NCBI RefSeq assembly: GCF_020217025.1
Contig: NZ_JAIWOF010000195.1
Span: 1 to 10,000, forward strand
DNA from: Flavobacterium sp.
Lineage (GTDB): Bacteria > Bacteroidota > Bacteroidia > Flavobacteriales > Flavobacteriaceae
DNA: 10,000 nt
Direction: 5' to 3'
Positions 1 to 6,787 of this stretch are shown here, in pieces (within the stretch, counting starts at the first letter, position 1; each line of letters begins with the position of its first letter). The position numbers and the translations under genes are program-made. A model generated the notes under the pieces. It was not told the origin of the DNA, searched no databases, and saw only the letters and a program-made list of their open reading frames with translations.

Positions 1-1140
1 TTCGTTTAACTCTGTATTGTTAAAAAAGACAACAACCAACAAATGGTTTTTTGCAATTCCTTTAAGGTAGGGTAGTTGTCGGTGTAAGCCATCTAAAGTT
101 TCAAAATTAGTATACAAAATAATTAAACTTCTTTGGTTGATATGTTTTTTTACATCCACATACAAACGGCTAAAATCGCTTTCAAAAAAATCGGTTTTTA
201 TGTTGTATAAATTTTCCATGATTTGTTGCATTTGACTTTGTCTTTTTTCTGCAACAACACGATTTTCAACTTTTTTTGAGAAAGCAAAAATGCCGGCTTT
301 ATCTTGTTTTTTTATAATTACATTTGATAAAACTAAAGTGGCGTTAATAGCATAATCTAAAAGGCTTAAATCATTGAAAGGCATTTTCATTACTCTTCCT
401 TTATCAATTACCATGTAGACATTCTGTGATTTTTCGTCTTGATATTGATTCACCATTAATTGATTTTTTTTCGCAGTAGCTTTCCAATTAATAGTTCTTA
501 AATCATCGCCTTGTACATATTCTTTAATCTGTTCAAATTCCATAGTATGACCAATTCTCCTAATTTTCTTTAATCCATATTGGAATAAATTATTAGAGAA
601 TGCCATTAAATCGTATTTTCTTAATTGCATATACGATGGATAAGTAGGAACCATTTGATTGTTGTCGTAAGTAAATCTTCTACTAACTAATCGAAGGGGA
701 GATGTAACGTAAATATTAAGATTCCCAAAAAAATATTCACCACGTTCCGTTGGTCTTAAAAAGTAGCGATAGTCATCTTTAGTTTGTGCTTTTATTTTTC
801 TTTTAACTTCAAAATTTCGCTGTTGAAATTGGAACGGAATTTCGTCTATAATTTTTAAACGAACAGGAAATGTAAACTGATTGTTTAATGCAATATAAAT
901 TTCATTTTCATCACCATTTGACAGTTTTTCAGACATATTTCTGATACCAATTACTTTTTTATTTGTGCCAAATAGCAATAAGATATCAATTAATACAAAT
1001 AGTATTAAAACATATAAAACATACCAAACAGCATGATATAATGAGGGAAAAAAATACGCTACTGTGAATAGCAAAATGATTCCGATCAGGCAATAAAAAA
1101 GGAAATTATTGAGATAAAGCTGTTTGAAAATGCGTTTCAT
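1..1140 (-). CDS. DUF58 (vWA-like) membrane protein, MoxR partner; C-terminus cut by window edge
   Basis: An uninterrupted frame runs from an ATG at 1140 to the window edge, giving 380 residues without a stop; the family is usually a little over 400, so only the end is missing. Two hydrophobic segments near residues 15-32 and 38-57 form an N-terminal membrane hairpin. A beta-rich region follows, then the DUF58 hallmark GDDLRTINWKATAK at 211-224. After it comes a von Willebrand A-like core (VYMVIDKGRVM, 241-251; beta strand RSLIILYTNFE near 337-347). DUF58 proteins are encoded beside MoxR ATPases and are thought to be their adaptors or substrates, with the soluble part in the cytoplasm. The metal-binding DxSxS motif is degenerate here (DKGRV at 246-250). 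It is the last visible gene of the operon, 74 bp after moxR. The family call is firm; the cellular role is inference. Confidence 0.93.
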   Translation of the reverse strand, partial: MKRIFKQLYLNNFLFYCLIGIILLFTVAYFFPSLYHAVWYVLYVLILFVLIDILLLFGTNKKVIGIRNMSEKLSNGDENEIYIALNNQFTFPVRLKIIDEIPFQFQQRNFEVKRKIKAQTKDDYRYFLRPTERGEYFFGNLNIYVTSPLRLVSRRFTYDNNQMVPTYPSYMQLRKYDLMAFSNNLFQYGLKKIRRIGHTMEFEQIKEYVQGDDLRTINWKATAKKNQLMVNQYQDEKSQNVYMVIDKGRVMKMPFNDLSLLDYAINATLVLSNVIIKKQDKAGIFAFSKKVENRVVAEKRQSQMQQIMENLYNIKTDFFESDFSRLYVDVKKHINQRSLIILYTNFETLDGLHRQLPYLKGIAKNHLLVVVFFNNTELNE

Positions 1141-1163
1141 TTATTTTTTTAAAATTTTGTTAT

Positions 1164-1188
1164 TCATGCTAAAACGAGTTCAGCATGA
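1164..1188. repeat. Inverted repeat in the moxR-DUF58 gap, probably a dispersed flavobacterial repeat
   Basis: Perfect 7-bp arms TCATGCT (1164-1170) and AGCATGA (1182-1188) enclose an 11-nt loop that holds a further AAC/GTT pairing. On the minus strand it reads TGTCATGCTGAACTCGTTT and onward. That resembles, from memory, a short palindromic sequence scattered between genes in many Flavobacterium genomes. It lies in the only sizeable gap of the operon (1141-1214). In RNA it would form a hairpin, but no U-run follows directly on the minus strand, so it is not a textbook intrinsic terminator. It could attenuate DUF58 expression or protect upstream mRNA from 3' decay. Confidence 0.6.
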
Positions 1189-1214
1189 CAAACGTTCTTT
1201 AATTTTTCAGAAAA

Positions 1215-2225
1215 TTATCTTGGAATTTCTACCGAATCTACAATTTGTTTGATGATTTCTGTACTGGTGATTCCCTCCATTTCGCGTTCTGGAGTTACTA
1301 CAACTCTATGTTGTAAAACCGGAATTGCTGCGTCTTTAATATCATCTGGCGTAACAAAATCTCTTCCGCGCAAAGCAGCAAAACCTTTAGCAGCATTTAA
1401 AATTGCAATCGAAGCTCTTGGAGAAGCTCCTAAATATAAAAATGCATTTTCGCGCGTGTTTAAAACAATTTTTGCGATGTATTCAATTAGGTTTTGCTCA
1501 ACTAAAATTTGTTTTACCAATTCTTGAAATTCAATGATGTGACTTTGTGAAATAATGGTTGCAATTGCGCTCATTTTATCACGGCTTTGTAATTCATTTT
1601 CTTTTTGAATAATATGAATTTCTTCAGCTAAATTCGGATATTCTATATTGATTTTAAACAAGAAACGGTCTAATTGCGCTTCTGGTAAACGATACGTTCC
1701 TTCTTGTTCAATTGGATTTTGTGTTGCAATAACTAAAAATGGTCGGTCTAAAACATAAGTAGTTCCATCAGCGGTAATTTGTCGTTCTTCCATAACTTCA
1801 AAAAGTGCTGCTTGTGTTTTAGCTGGAGCACGATTAATTTCGTCAATAAGCACAAAATTTGAAAAAATGGGTCCTTTTTTAAATTCAAATGTAGACTTAG
1901 ATAAATCAAATACAGATGTTCCAATAATATCAGAAGGCATTAAATCAGGAGTAAACTGAATTCGGCTAAAGGCTAACGACAATGTTTTTGCTAAAAGTTT
2001 AGCACTAATGGTTTTTGCAACTCCTGGAACTCCTTCAAGCAAAACATGTCCATTTGATAAGACCGCTACTAAAAGTTGGTCAATCATTTTGTTTTGACCT
2101 ACTATTACTTTAGCAATTTCAGCTTTTACTTTTTGAACATTATCTTGTAACGGTTGTAAGTTTAAACGAGACTCAAAGTTTAGATTTTCGTTTTCTTGAT
2201 TATTGATTTCAAAATTATTTTCCAT
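1215..2225 (-). CDS. MoxR-family AAA+ ATPase
   Basis: This 336-residue protein is full length for a MoxR ATPase. Visible motifs in order: Walker A GVPGVAKT (65-72), Walker B VLIDEINR (125-132), sensor 1 ATQNP (167-171), the MoxR signature GTYRLPEAQLDRF (176-188) with the likely arginine finger, sensor 2 LGASPRAS (265-272), and VTPDDI (291-296) in the C-terminal lid. MoxR proteins are hexameric ATPases that act as chaperone-like machines on von Willebrand A-type partners; the DUF58 gene just downstream is the obvious partner. The first ~20 residues are acidic, Asn-rich and probably disordered. The start codon shares one base with the stop of the DUF4350 gene (TAATG), so translation is probably coupled. 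The absence of BatA/BatB-type vWA genes makes this different from the Bat aerotolerance operon. Confidence 0.96.
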   Translation of the reverse strand: MENNFEINNQENENLNFESRLNLQPLQDNVQKVKAEIAKVIVGQNKMIDQLLVAVLSNGHVLLEGVPGVAKTISAKLLAKTLSLAFSRIQFTPDLMPSDIIGTSVFDLSKSTFEFKKGPIFSNFVLIDEINRAPAKTQAALFEVMEERQITADGTTYVLDRPFLVIATQNPIEQEGTYRLPEAQLDRFLFKINIEYPNLAEEIHIIQKENELQSRDKMSAIATIISQSHIIEFQELVKQILVEQNLIEYIAKIVLNTRENAFLYLGASPRASIAILNAAKGFAALRGRDFVTPDDIKDAAIPVLQHRVVVTPEREMEGITSTEIIKQIVDSVEIPR

Positions 2226-3418
2226 TATAAATTCAGTTTTTCTAAAAGTTCGTTAAACGTTATTAATTCTTTTTCTGTTGTATTGGATTGATTTCTGAGT
2301 TTTTTTATAAAGAATACTACAGCTTCAATATCTTTTTTACTTTTTCCTGTTTTTTGATTCAGTCTGTTTACAAAAGTATCATCTAAATTGTAAGTGTCTA
2401 TATAATACTCATTTCTAATTTTTTCCAGAAAGAATATAATCTTCTTTTCTGCTATATTTTGATGATTTCTTTCTTGATAATATAGATTTCCAATTGTTTT
2501 GGTAAAATCTACAGTTGTGTTTTTTAGTTTTTCTTTAATTGGTATAATTCGTTGTCTTCTTTTTGCATTGAAAACAATAAAAATCATTAAGGTTATCCAA
2601 GCTAAAAACCAAGCCCATTTTAAAGCGGGTTGACTTAATAAATATCGCATTGGCGAACTTGACAATTCTTCGTTATCATATTGTTTTACTTTCCAATAAA
2701 TTGGAAGTTGCGATGGAATGTAGCCTAAAACATCTTCTGTGTATTTTATGTTTTTGTTTAAGAGGTAATAATTGGTGAAGGCTACAGGTTGTAAATGCAA
2801 ATAGAAATTTCCGTTTTTGTATGGAACTCTAATGAAATTGGCAAATTTTTCTCCTTTAGAATTGATTTGTGTTCCTAAAACTTCTGTTTTGCTACTGTCA
2901 ATTTTAGAGAAATAGGCATTGTTGATTCCTTTGTTAAAATAGAAGTTATCAAGTTTTGCATTTCTTTCTAATTTGAATTTTAGCGAATCGGAGAAGTCGT
3001 TATTGTATGCAATTTCAAAACCAAGCGAATCTGCAAATTTTTCTGAAAAATTAGTATTACTATAAAAAACAGTATTTCCATGACTAGTGAAATAGAAAAG
3101 TTCGTTTTCAGAATATTCATCAATATTAGTTTGATGTTCAATTAGTAAGATTGTTCCTTTTATGTTGTATGTTGATTTTTCAACATTATAATTTTTATCA
3201 AAATACTCATAAGGAGACTCGTTGAATTTCTTTACTTTTTGAGGACTAAAAAACGATTTGTGTTCTTCGTTAAACACATAAAGACCAAAAGGACTTTTCA
3301 TGTTTAGCGAATAACTTTCACTCCAATCAATTGGTTTTTCTTTTGTTGCGTCAGCCCAAATAATGCCAATTAAAATTAGCACTAAAAGAAATATGTATAT
3401 TTTTAAACTCTTTGGCAT
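2225..3418 (-). CDS. DUF4350-domain membrane protein
   Basis: This 397-residue protein has an N-terminal membrane anchor (about 6-22), then a region of roughly 240 residues that includes a DUF4350-like fold (TILLIEHQ near 89-96 and FTSHGNTVFYS near 110-120). A second membrane segment lies near 267-284, preceded by SSPMRYLLSQPALKWAW (254-270), a pattern I associate with flavobacterial DUF4350 proteins. The remaining ~110 residues are charged and helical, presumably cytoplasmic. The two segments suggest a large periplasmic loop with a cytoplasmic tail that could contact MoxR. The start lies 1 bp after the DUF4129 stop, and the end overlaps moxR by one base. The biochemical role is unknown; DUF4350 has distant similarity to glutamine-amidotransferase-like folds, but I see no catalytic triad I would trust. 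Confidence 0.8.
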   Translation of the reverse strand: MPKSLKIYIFLLVLILIGIIWADATKEKPIDWSESYSLNMKSPFGLYVFNEEHKSFFSPQKVKKFNESPYEYFDKNYNVEKSTYNIKGTILLIEHQTNIDEYSENELFYFTSHGNTVFYSNTNFSEKFADSLGFEIAYNNDFSDSLKFKLERNAKLDNFYFNKGINNAYFSKIDSSKTEVLGTQINSKGEKFANFIRVPYKNGNFYLHLQPVAFTNYYLLNKNIKYTEDVLGYIPSQLPIYWKVKQYDNEELSSSPMRYLLSQPALKWAWFLAWITLMIFIVFNAKRRQRIIPIKEKLKNTTVDFTKTIGNLYYQERNHQNIAEKKIIFFLEKIRNEYYIDTYNLDDTFVNRLNQKTGKSKKDIEAVVFFIKKLRNQSNTTEKELITFNELLEKLNL

Positions 3419-3419
3419 A

Positions 3420-4130
3420 TTATTTTTTAGTGATTAATTTTAAAAAGGCTATTTCTGTTTTTTCAAAGTCAGTTTCATTCAAATTAAATTCGCCATACCA
3501 GCTATATTCATAAACATAAGATAAAAATTGAAATTCATTTTTTAATTCAAGATTTGAAATTTCATTTAGGTAATCTCCATTTGTTTTTTCAATATCCCAT
3601 TCAATTATATTGCGATCTGAAAGTGTTTTTAGAAGCCATAAATAATAATATCGGGTTGCCAAACGATAGTTTTTTTCATTTTTAATTTTTGTAATTAATG
3701 TATTGAAATCTAATGAATGGATGTTTTCTTCAGTGGTTTCTGAAACAGTAATTTTATTTGATGATTTGCTAAATATCCAGCCTCCTTCTTTATTAATAAT
3801 GGTTTTAACTATTAGATAAACAACGAATAGGATAATTAAAATAGCAATAACCTTCATAGTAATTTCTAAGCCACTTAGGCTGTTTGGACCATTGCCAAAA
3901 TCGAATAAGTTACTTAAAAAACGACCTACTGCATTCCAAAATCTATCCCATGCATTTGTGTCAACTTTTACGGGTTTTTCAATATAATTAAAATCTGAAT
4001 CAGAATATTTTGCTTTTAAATTTTCGAATTTTCTTGATTCATGAACAGCAGAATCTATTTGGACTTGTGAAAAACAAACATCCAATTGTAAGAAAAGTAT
4101 AAAGTAAAAAAATATGAATTTAAGCTTCAT
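3420..4130 (-). CDS. DUF4129-domain membrane protein
   Basis: This 236-residue protein starts with a signal peptide (about 1-21, ending CFSQ). An extracytoplasmic linker with an aromatic patch (WDRFWNAVGRFLSNLF, 61-76) is followed by one membrane helix (about 93-110). The C-terminal domain (about 150-235) matches DUF4129: RLATRYYYLWLLKTL (156-170), then IEWDIEKTNGDYL, then YEYSWYGEF. DUF4129 often lies at the C-terminus of transglutaminase-like membrane proteins and next to MoxR/DUF58 genes; no transglutaminase domain is present here. Cys19 could suggest a lipobox, but its context (LDVC) is poor. The start overlaps the end of the upstream membrane-protein gene by 11 bp. The domain call is good; the function is unknown. 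Confidence 0.82.
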   Translation of the reverse strand: MKLKFIFFYFILFLQLDVCFSQVQIDSAVHESRKFENLKAKYSDSDFNYIEKPVKVDTNAWDRFWNAVGRFLSNLFDFGNGPNSLSGLEITMKVIAILIILFVVYLIVKTIINKEGGWIFSKSSNKITVSETTEENIHSLDFNTLITKIKNEKNYRLATRYYYLWLLKTLSDRNIIEWDIEKTNGDYLNEISNLELKNEFQFLSYVYEYSWYGEFNLNETDFEKTEIAFLKLITKK

Positions 4131-5058
4131 CTGTTCCTATTAAATCGATGTTATTATTGATACTAACGTTTTCCATTTCTTCTTTGCAACTGTAAAAAAT
4201 AACACCTTGGTTTATTAAAACAATATTTTGTAGGGTGTAATTAAATATGATTGAAATTATTACAATAACAAGAAGTAAAATCATAACAAAAGAAATTGCA
4301 TTATCAGGATTTTGTTGCAATGATTCTGGATTTGAAAAAACAGTTATGATTCCAATGAAATAAGGTATTAATGTGAAAATTCCAAGTGTTATTTGAACAA
4401 TCATTTGTACAATAAATGTAGAACCAATGATAGGCCAATATTTGCTTTTTAGCATTAAAACTGCTTTTTTAATTGCTTCAAAATAACCAATTTCTTCTGT
4501 TACATAATGAAAATAAGTTAAGGCAATAAAACTTGTTAATGTTGGTAGCAATAAAAAAATCAGTGGAATTCCTATTAAAATAAAAATTGATAAAAAGGTT
4601 AGAGCTACAACTATCACTATCAAAGGTAATAAAATGATTAATGATAAAAAATAAAATCCTATGATTCTGCCTAATTTACTTTTGAAGTATTTAAATAAAT
4701 TTTCAAAATTTCTTTCCTTTTTTTCTTCAATTAGTTTTAAATAACCAACAGGAAATGAATAGTTAATGATTGATATTAGCATTATAAGAAAAATCATGGC
4801 TATTCCAAAACCAATGAATAGTCCAATATTACCATATATTTCATTAGCCAAACTGTTTTGATTTCCATTTCGAAGTCCTTCAAAAGTGCCTTTGATGAAT
4901 ATGTTGGAGAAAAAATAAATCACCACTACTAGAAGTAATAACAATCCTCCATTAATGATAAAATAGTTTTTAAAGTAATTTTTTCCTTCCAACTTAAAAA
5001 AGTTAAAAGTATCTCCTACAAGAGCACTAAACTCTCTTTTTTTATAAAGTTGAAACAT
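4120..5058 (-). CDS. Polytopic membrane protein of the MoxR/SpoIIM operon, function unknown
   Basis: A 312-residue, very hydrophobic protein with about six membrane spans near 32-54, 76-98, 132-155, 158-182, 209-240 and 255-280. A short cytoplasmic-looking N-terminus (MFQLYKKREF) resembles the start of proteins annotated as carrying a glycerophosphodiester-phosphodiesterase membrane domain or DUF4013-like region, without any catalytic domain. Amphipathic stretches between spans (FENLFKYFKSKLGRIIG, 118-134; YFEAIKKAVLMLKSKYWPIIG, about 192-212) form two similar units, hinting at an internal repeat. The gene overlaps the SpoIIM-like gene by 17 bp and the DUF4129 gene by 11 bp, so it is almost certainly co-translated with both. 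I do not recognise a specific function; a membrane scaffold or transporter-like role is inference from position. Confidence 0.75.
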   Translation of the reverse strand: MFQLYKKREFSALVGDTFNFFKLEGKNYFKNYFIINGGLLLLLVVVIYFFSNIFIKGTFEGLRNGNQNSLANEIYGNIGLFIGFGIAMIFLIMLISIINYSFPVGYLKLIEEKKERNFENLFKYFKSKLGRIIGFYFLSLIILLPLIVIVVALTFLSIFILIGIPLIFLLLPTLTSFIALTYFHYVTEEIGYFEAIKKAVLMLKSKYWPIIGSTFIVQMIVQITLGIFTLIPYFIGIITVFSNPESLQQNPDNAISFVMILLLVIVIISIIFNYTLQNIVLINQGVIFYSCKEEMENVSINNNIDLIGTDEA

Positions 5059-6019
5059 ATTTTTTTGCTTTTTTATGAACTATGAAAGGATAAATTAAAT
5101 AATAAAAACTGATTAATGATAACGTTATCAAAATAATTCCTACACTTAAATAGGTTGGCATTTCCATAGAATATCGTGTTACATAACCTTCTAAAAAACC
5201 AGCTGCAAATGTAAAAGGCATGGTACTTAAAAAGATTTTGAAACTATTTTGGAAACCAATTTTGAAAGATTCTAATCGTGAAAAAGTTTTGGGAAATAAA
5301 ATACTTGCACCTAAAATAAAACCGGCACCTGCTTCAATTACCATAGCAAAAATTTCCATTGATCCATGAATCCAAATTCCTCTAACGCTTTCCCAAAATA
5401 CGTCTCTTTGGTAAAAAAAATATTGGAATGAGCCTAACATGATACAGTTGTTTAATAAAACATAGAAAGTACCAATTCCTATGAAAATTCCTAAAAAGTA
5501 GGAGAGTGCTCCGACTTTTAGATTGTTTAAGGTAATTGCAATGAAGCCTCCCCAGTTGCTGCCAGTTTTATATACGGCGACAGGATTTCCGTCTTCAATG
5601 TTTTCTAAAGTCATATTTACATATTGATCGCCTAAAATTAAACGAACAAACGAATCGTCGTTTTTGGCAGAGACTACACCAATAGCAGTTAAAATAGTGA
5701 ATATTAAAAACGCATACATTACGTATCTTCTATATTCATAAACAAGTAATGGCACTGCGGTTAAAAAGAAATGTTTTATCCGATTGGTTTCTGTTCTTTT
5801 GGTTTTATAAATTTTTTGATACGTTTGTGCAGCTAAATGGTTTAGATACACAACTGTTTTACTTTTAGGATAATACGTTTGAGCGTAGGACAAATCATTA
5901 ACTAAATGTATATACAGATTGGCTAAATCATCTGGATTTTTTTTAGCTTTACCAAAAATTGCTTGTTCAAATTCAAGCCATTTTTCTTTATTTTGCTTTA
6001 TGAATGCTATTTCTCTCAT
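5042..6019 (-). CDS. SpoIIM/DUF95-family integral membrane protein
   Basis: This 325-residue protein has a soluble N-terminal part (about 1-85) and a membrane region with spans near 98-117, 156-190, 225-242, 260-280 and 288-313. Family motifs visible are the Asn pair ITLNNLKVG (162-170), LLNN (188-191), IHGSMEI (217-223) and AAGFLEGYVTR (272-282). The family includes stage II sporulation protein M of Bacillus, part of the peptidoglycan-remodelling DMP complex. Non-sporulating bacteria such as this one carry homologues next to RDD and MoxR genes, so a sporulation role is not implied. It is the first gene of the minus-strand operon, and its start lies 20 bp from the divergent RDD gene. No Shine-Dalgarno sequence precedes the ATG. 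The family is confident; the role in envelope maintenance is inferred. Confidence 0.9.
   Translation of the reverse strand: MREIAFIKQNKEKWLEFEQAIFGKAKKNPDDLANLYIHLVNDLSYAQTYYPKSKTVVYLNHLAAQTYQKIYKTKRTETNRIKHFFLTAVPLLVYEYRRYVMYAFLIFTILTAIGVVSAKNDDSFVRLILGDQYVNMTLENIEDGNPVAVYKTGSNWGGFIAITLNNLKVGALSYFLGIFIGIGTFYVLLNNCIMLGSFQYFFYQRDVFWESVRGIWIHGSMEIFAMVIEAGAGFILGASILFPKTFSRLESFKIGFQNSFKIFLSTMPFTFAAGFLEGYVTRYSMEMPTYLSVGIILITLSLISFYYLIYPFIVHKKAKKYVSTL
5963..5995 (+). promoter_or_regulatory. Weak promoter candidate for the RDD gene, inside the SpoIIM-like gene
   Basis: TTG at 5963-5965 and TTATTTTG at 5988-5995 fit the Bacteroidota pattern TTG / TAnnTTTG, with one mismatch in the -7 box and 22 bp between. 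The spacing would start RNA near 6002, about 38 nt before the RDD start codon. In such A+T-rich DNA this match could be chance. Confidence 0.2.
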
Positions 6020-6039
6020 GAAATGCTAAAATATAAAAT

Positions 6040-6780
6040 ATGACACAATTATCAATAAATACTACACAAAATGTAAATATAAATTTTACAGCCGCTTCAG
6101 TTGGTGATCGAATTTTCGCACAACTACTTGATTTTCTGGTTATGATAGCTTATGCTGTAGTTGTAGGATTTATTTTAGATTTAACAGGTTTGGCTGCCGC
6201 AATTGAAGGTTTAGATAATTGGTCTAAAATGGCAATTTACTTGTTAATCTATTCTCCAATAATGTTTTATACCATAGTGCAAGAAAGTTTGTGGGAAGGA
6301 CAAACAATAGGAAAACGAATAATGAAAACTAAAGTGATTAAACTAGATGGTTATCAAGCTAGTTTTGGAGATTACTTAGTACGCTGGTTATTTAGATTAG
6401 TAGAAATATTCATTGGAAATGGAGTTATAGCTTTAATAGCAGTAATTGCAAGTGCGAAAAATCAACGCTTAGGTGATATGGCTGCAGGAACTGCGGTTAT
6501 TACTTTGAAAAATAAAATTAATATCAATCATACCATTATTCAAGATGTTCATTCTGATTATGTTCCTACGTATCCATTAGTAATTAAACTTTCGGATAAT
6601 GATGTTAGGATTATCAAAGAAACATTTGAAATCGCAATTGTGTCTAGAGATTTTCAAACTATTGTGAAATTAAGAGAAAAAGTTATAGCAGTTACGGGTA
6701 TAAAAAATCAATCAGGGAATGATCAAGATTTTATTAGAACTTTATTGAAAGATTATAACTATTACACTCAAAATATGTAA
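6040..6780 (+). CDS. RDD-family membrane protein with C-terminal cytoplasmic extension
   Basis: The RDD domain fills residues about 15-158: ASVGDRIFAQLLDF (19-32) gives the conserved Arg24 and Asp31, GQTIGKRIMKTKV (87-99) is the family's central motif, and NQRLGDMAAGTAVI (141-154) supplies the last conserved Asp. Membrane spans lie near 33-50, 64-82 and 121-138. Beyond the domain are about 90 soluble residues (158-246), rich in charged helices and not explained by RDD. RDD proteins are of mixed or unknown function; a few have been linked to ion transport. The gene is transcribed away from the SpoIIM-like gene, whose start codon is only 20 bp off; RDD and SpoIIM genes commonly pair this way. 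The end lies 7 bp from the convergent T9SS gene, with no clear terminator between. Confidence 0.93.
   Translation: MTQLSINTTQNVNINFTAASVGDRIFAQLLDFLVMIAYAVVVGFILDLTGLAAAIEGLDNWSKMAIYLLIYSPIMFYTIVQESLWEGQTIGKRIMKTKVIKLDGYQASFGDYLVRWLFRLVEIFIGNGVIALIAVIASAKNQRLGDMAAGTAVITLKNKININHTIIQDVHSDYVPTYPLVIKLSDNDVRIIKETFEIAIVSRDFQTIVKLREKVIAVTGIKNQSGNDQDFIRTLLKDYNYYTQNM
6044..6071 (-). promoter_or_regulatory. Weak promoter candidate for the SpoIIM-MoxR operon, inside the RDD gene
   Basis: Read on the minus strand, TTTTG (6071-6067) and TAATTGTG (6051-6044) resemble the Bacteroidota -33 and -7 boxes, with one mismatch in the latter. Their 15-bp separation is shorter than usual. RNA would start about 18 nt before the SpoIIM-like start codon. 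The 20-bp gap between the divergent genes cannot hold both promoters, so at least one must lie within coding sequence. Confidence 0.2.
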
Positions 6781-6787
6781 TTTAAAC

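Noticed and set aside
1201..1216. AATTTT/AAAATT inverted repeat over the moxR stop codon
   Set aside because: It is a six-pair A/T-only stem, expected by chance at this base composition.
1249..1527. 92-codon plus-strand open frame within moxR
   Set aside because: It lies wholly antisense to a well-supported AAA+ ATPase gene, and its translation resembles no protein family.
1..6019. Reading the operon as a Bat aerotolerance (MoxR-DUF58-BatA-BatB) locus
   Set aside because: No BatA/BatB vWA or TPR genes are present; SpoIIM, RDD, DUF4129 and DUF4350 neighbours define a different MoxR context.
5042..6019. SpoIIM homology as evidence for sporulation
   Set aside because: Flavobacteria do not sporulate, no other sporulation gene is present, and DUF95/SpoIIM proteins are common in non-sporulating bacteria.
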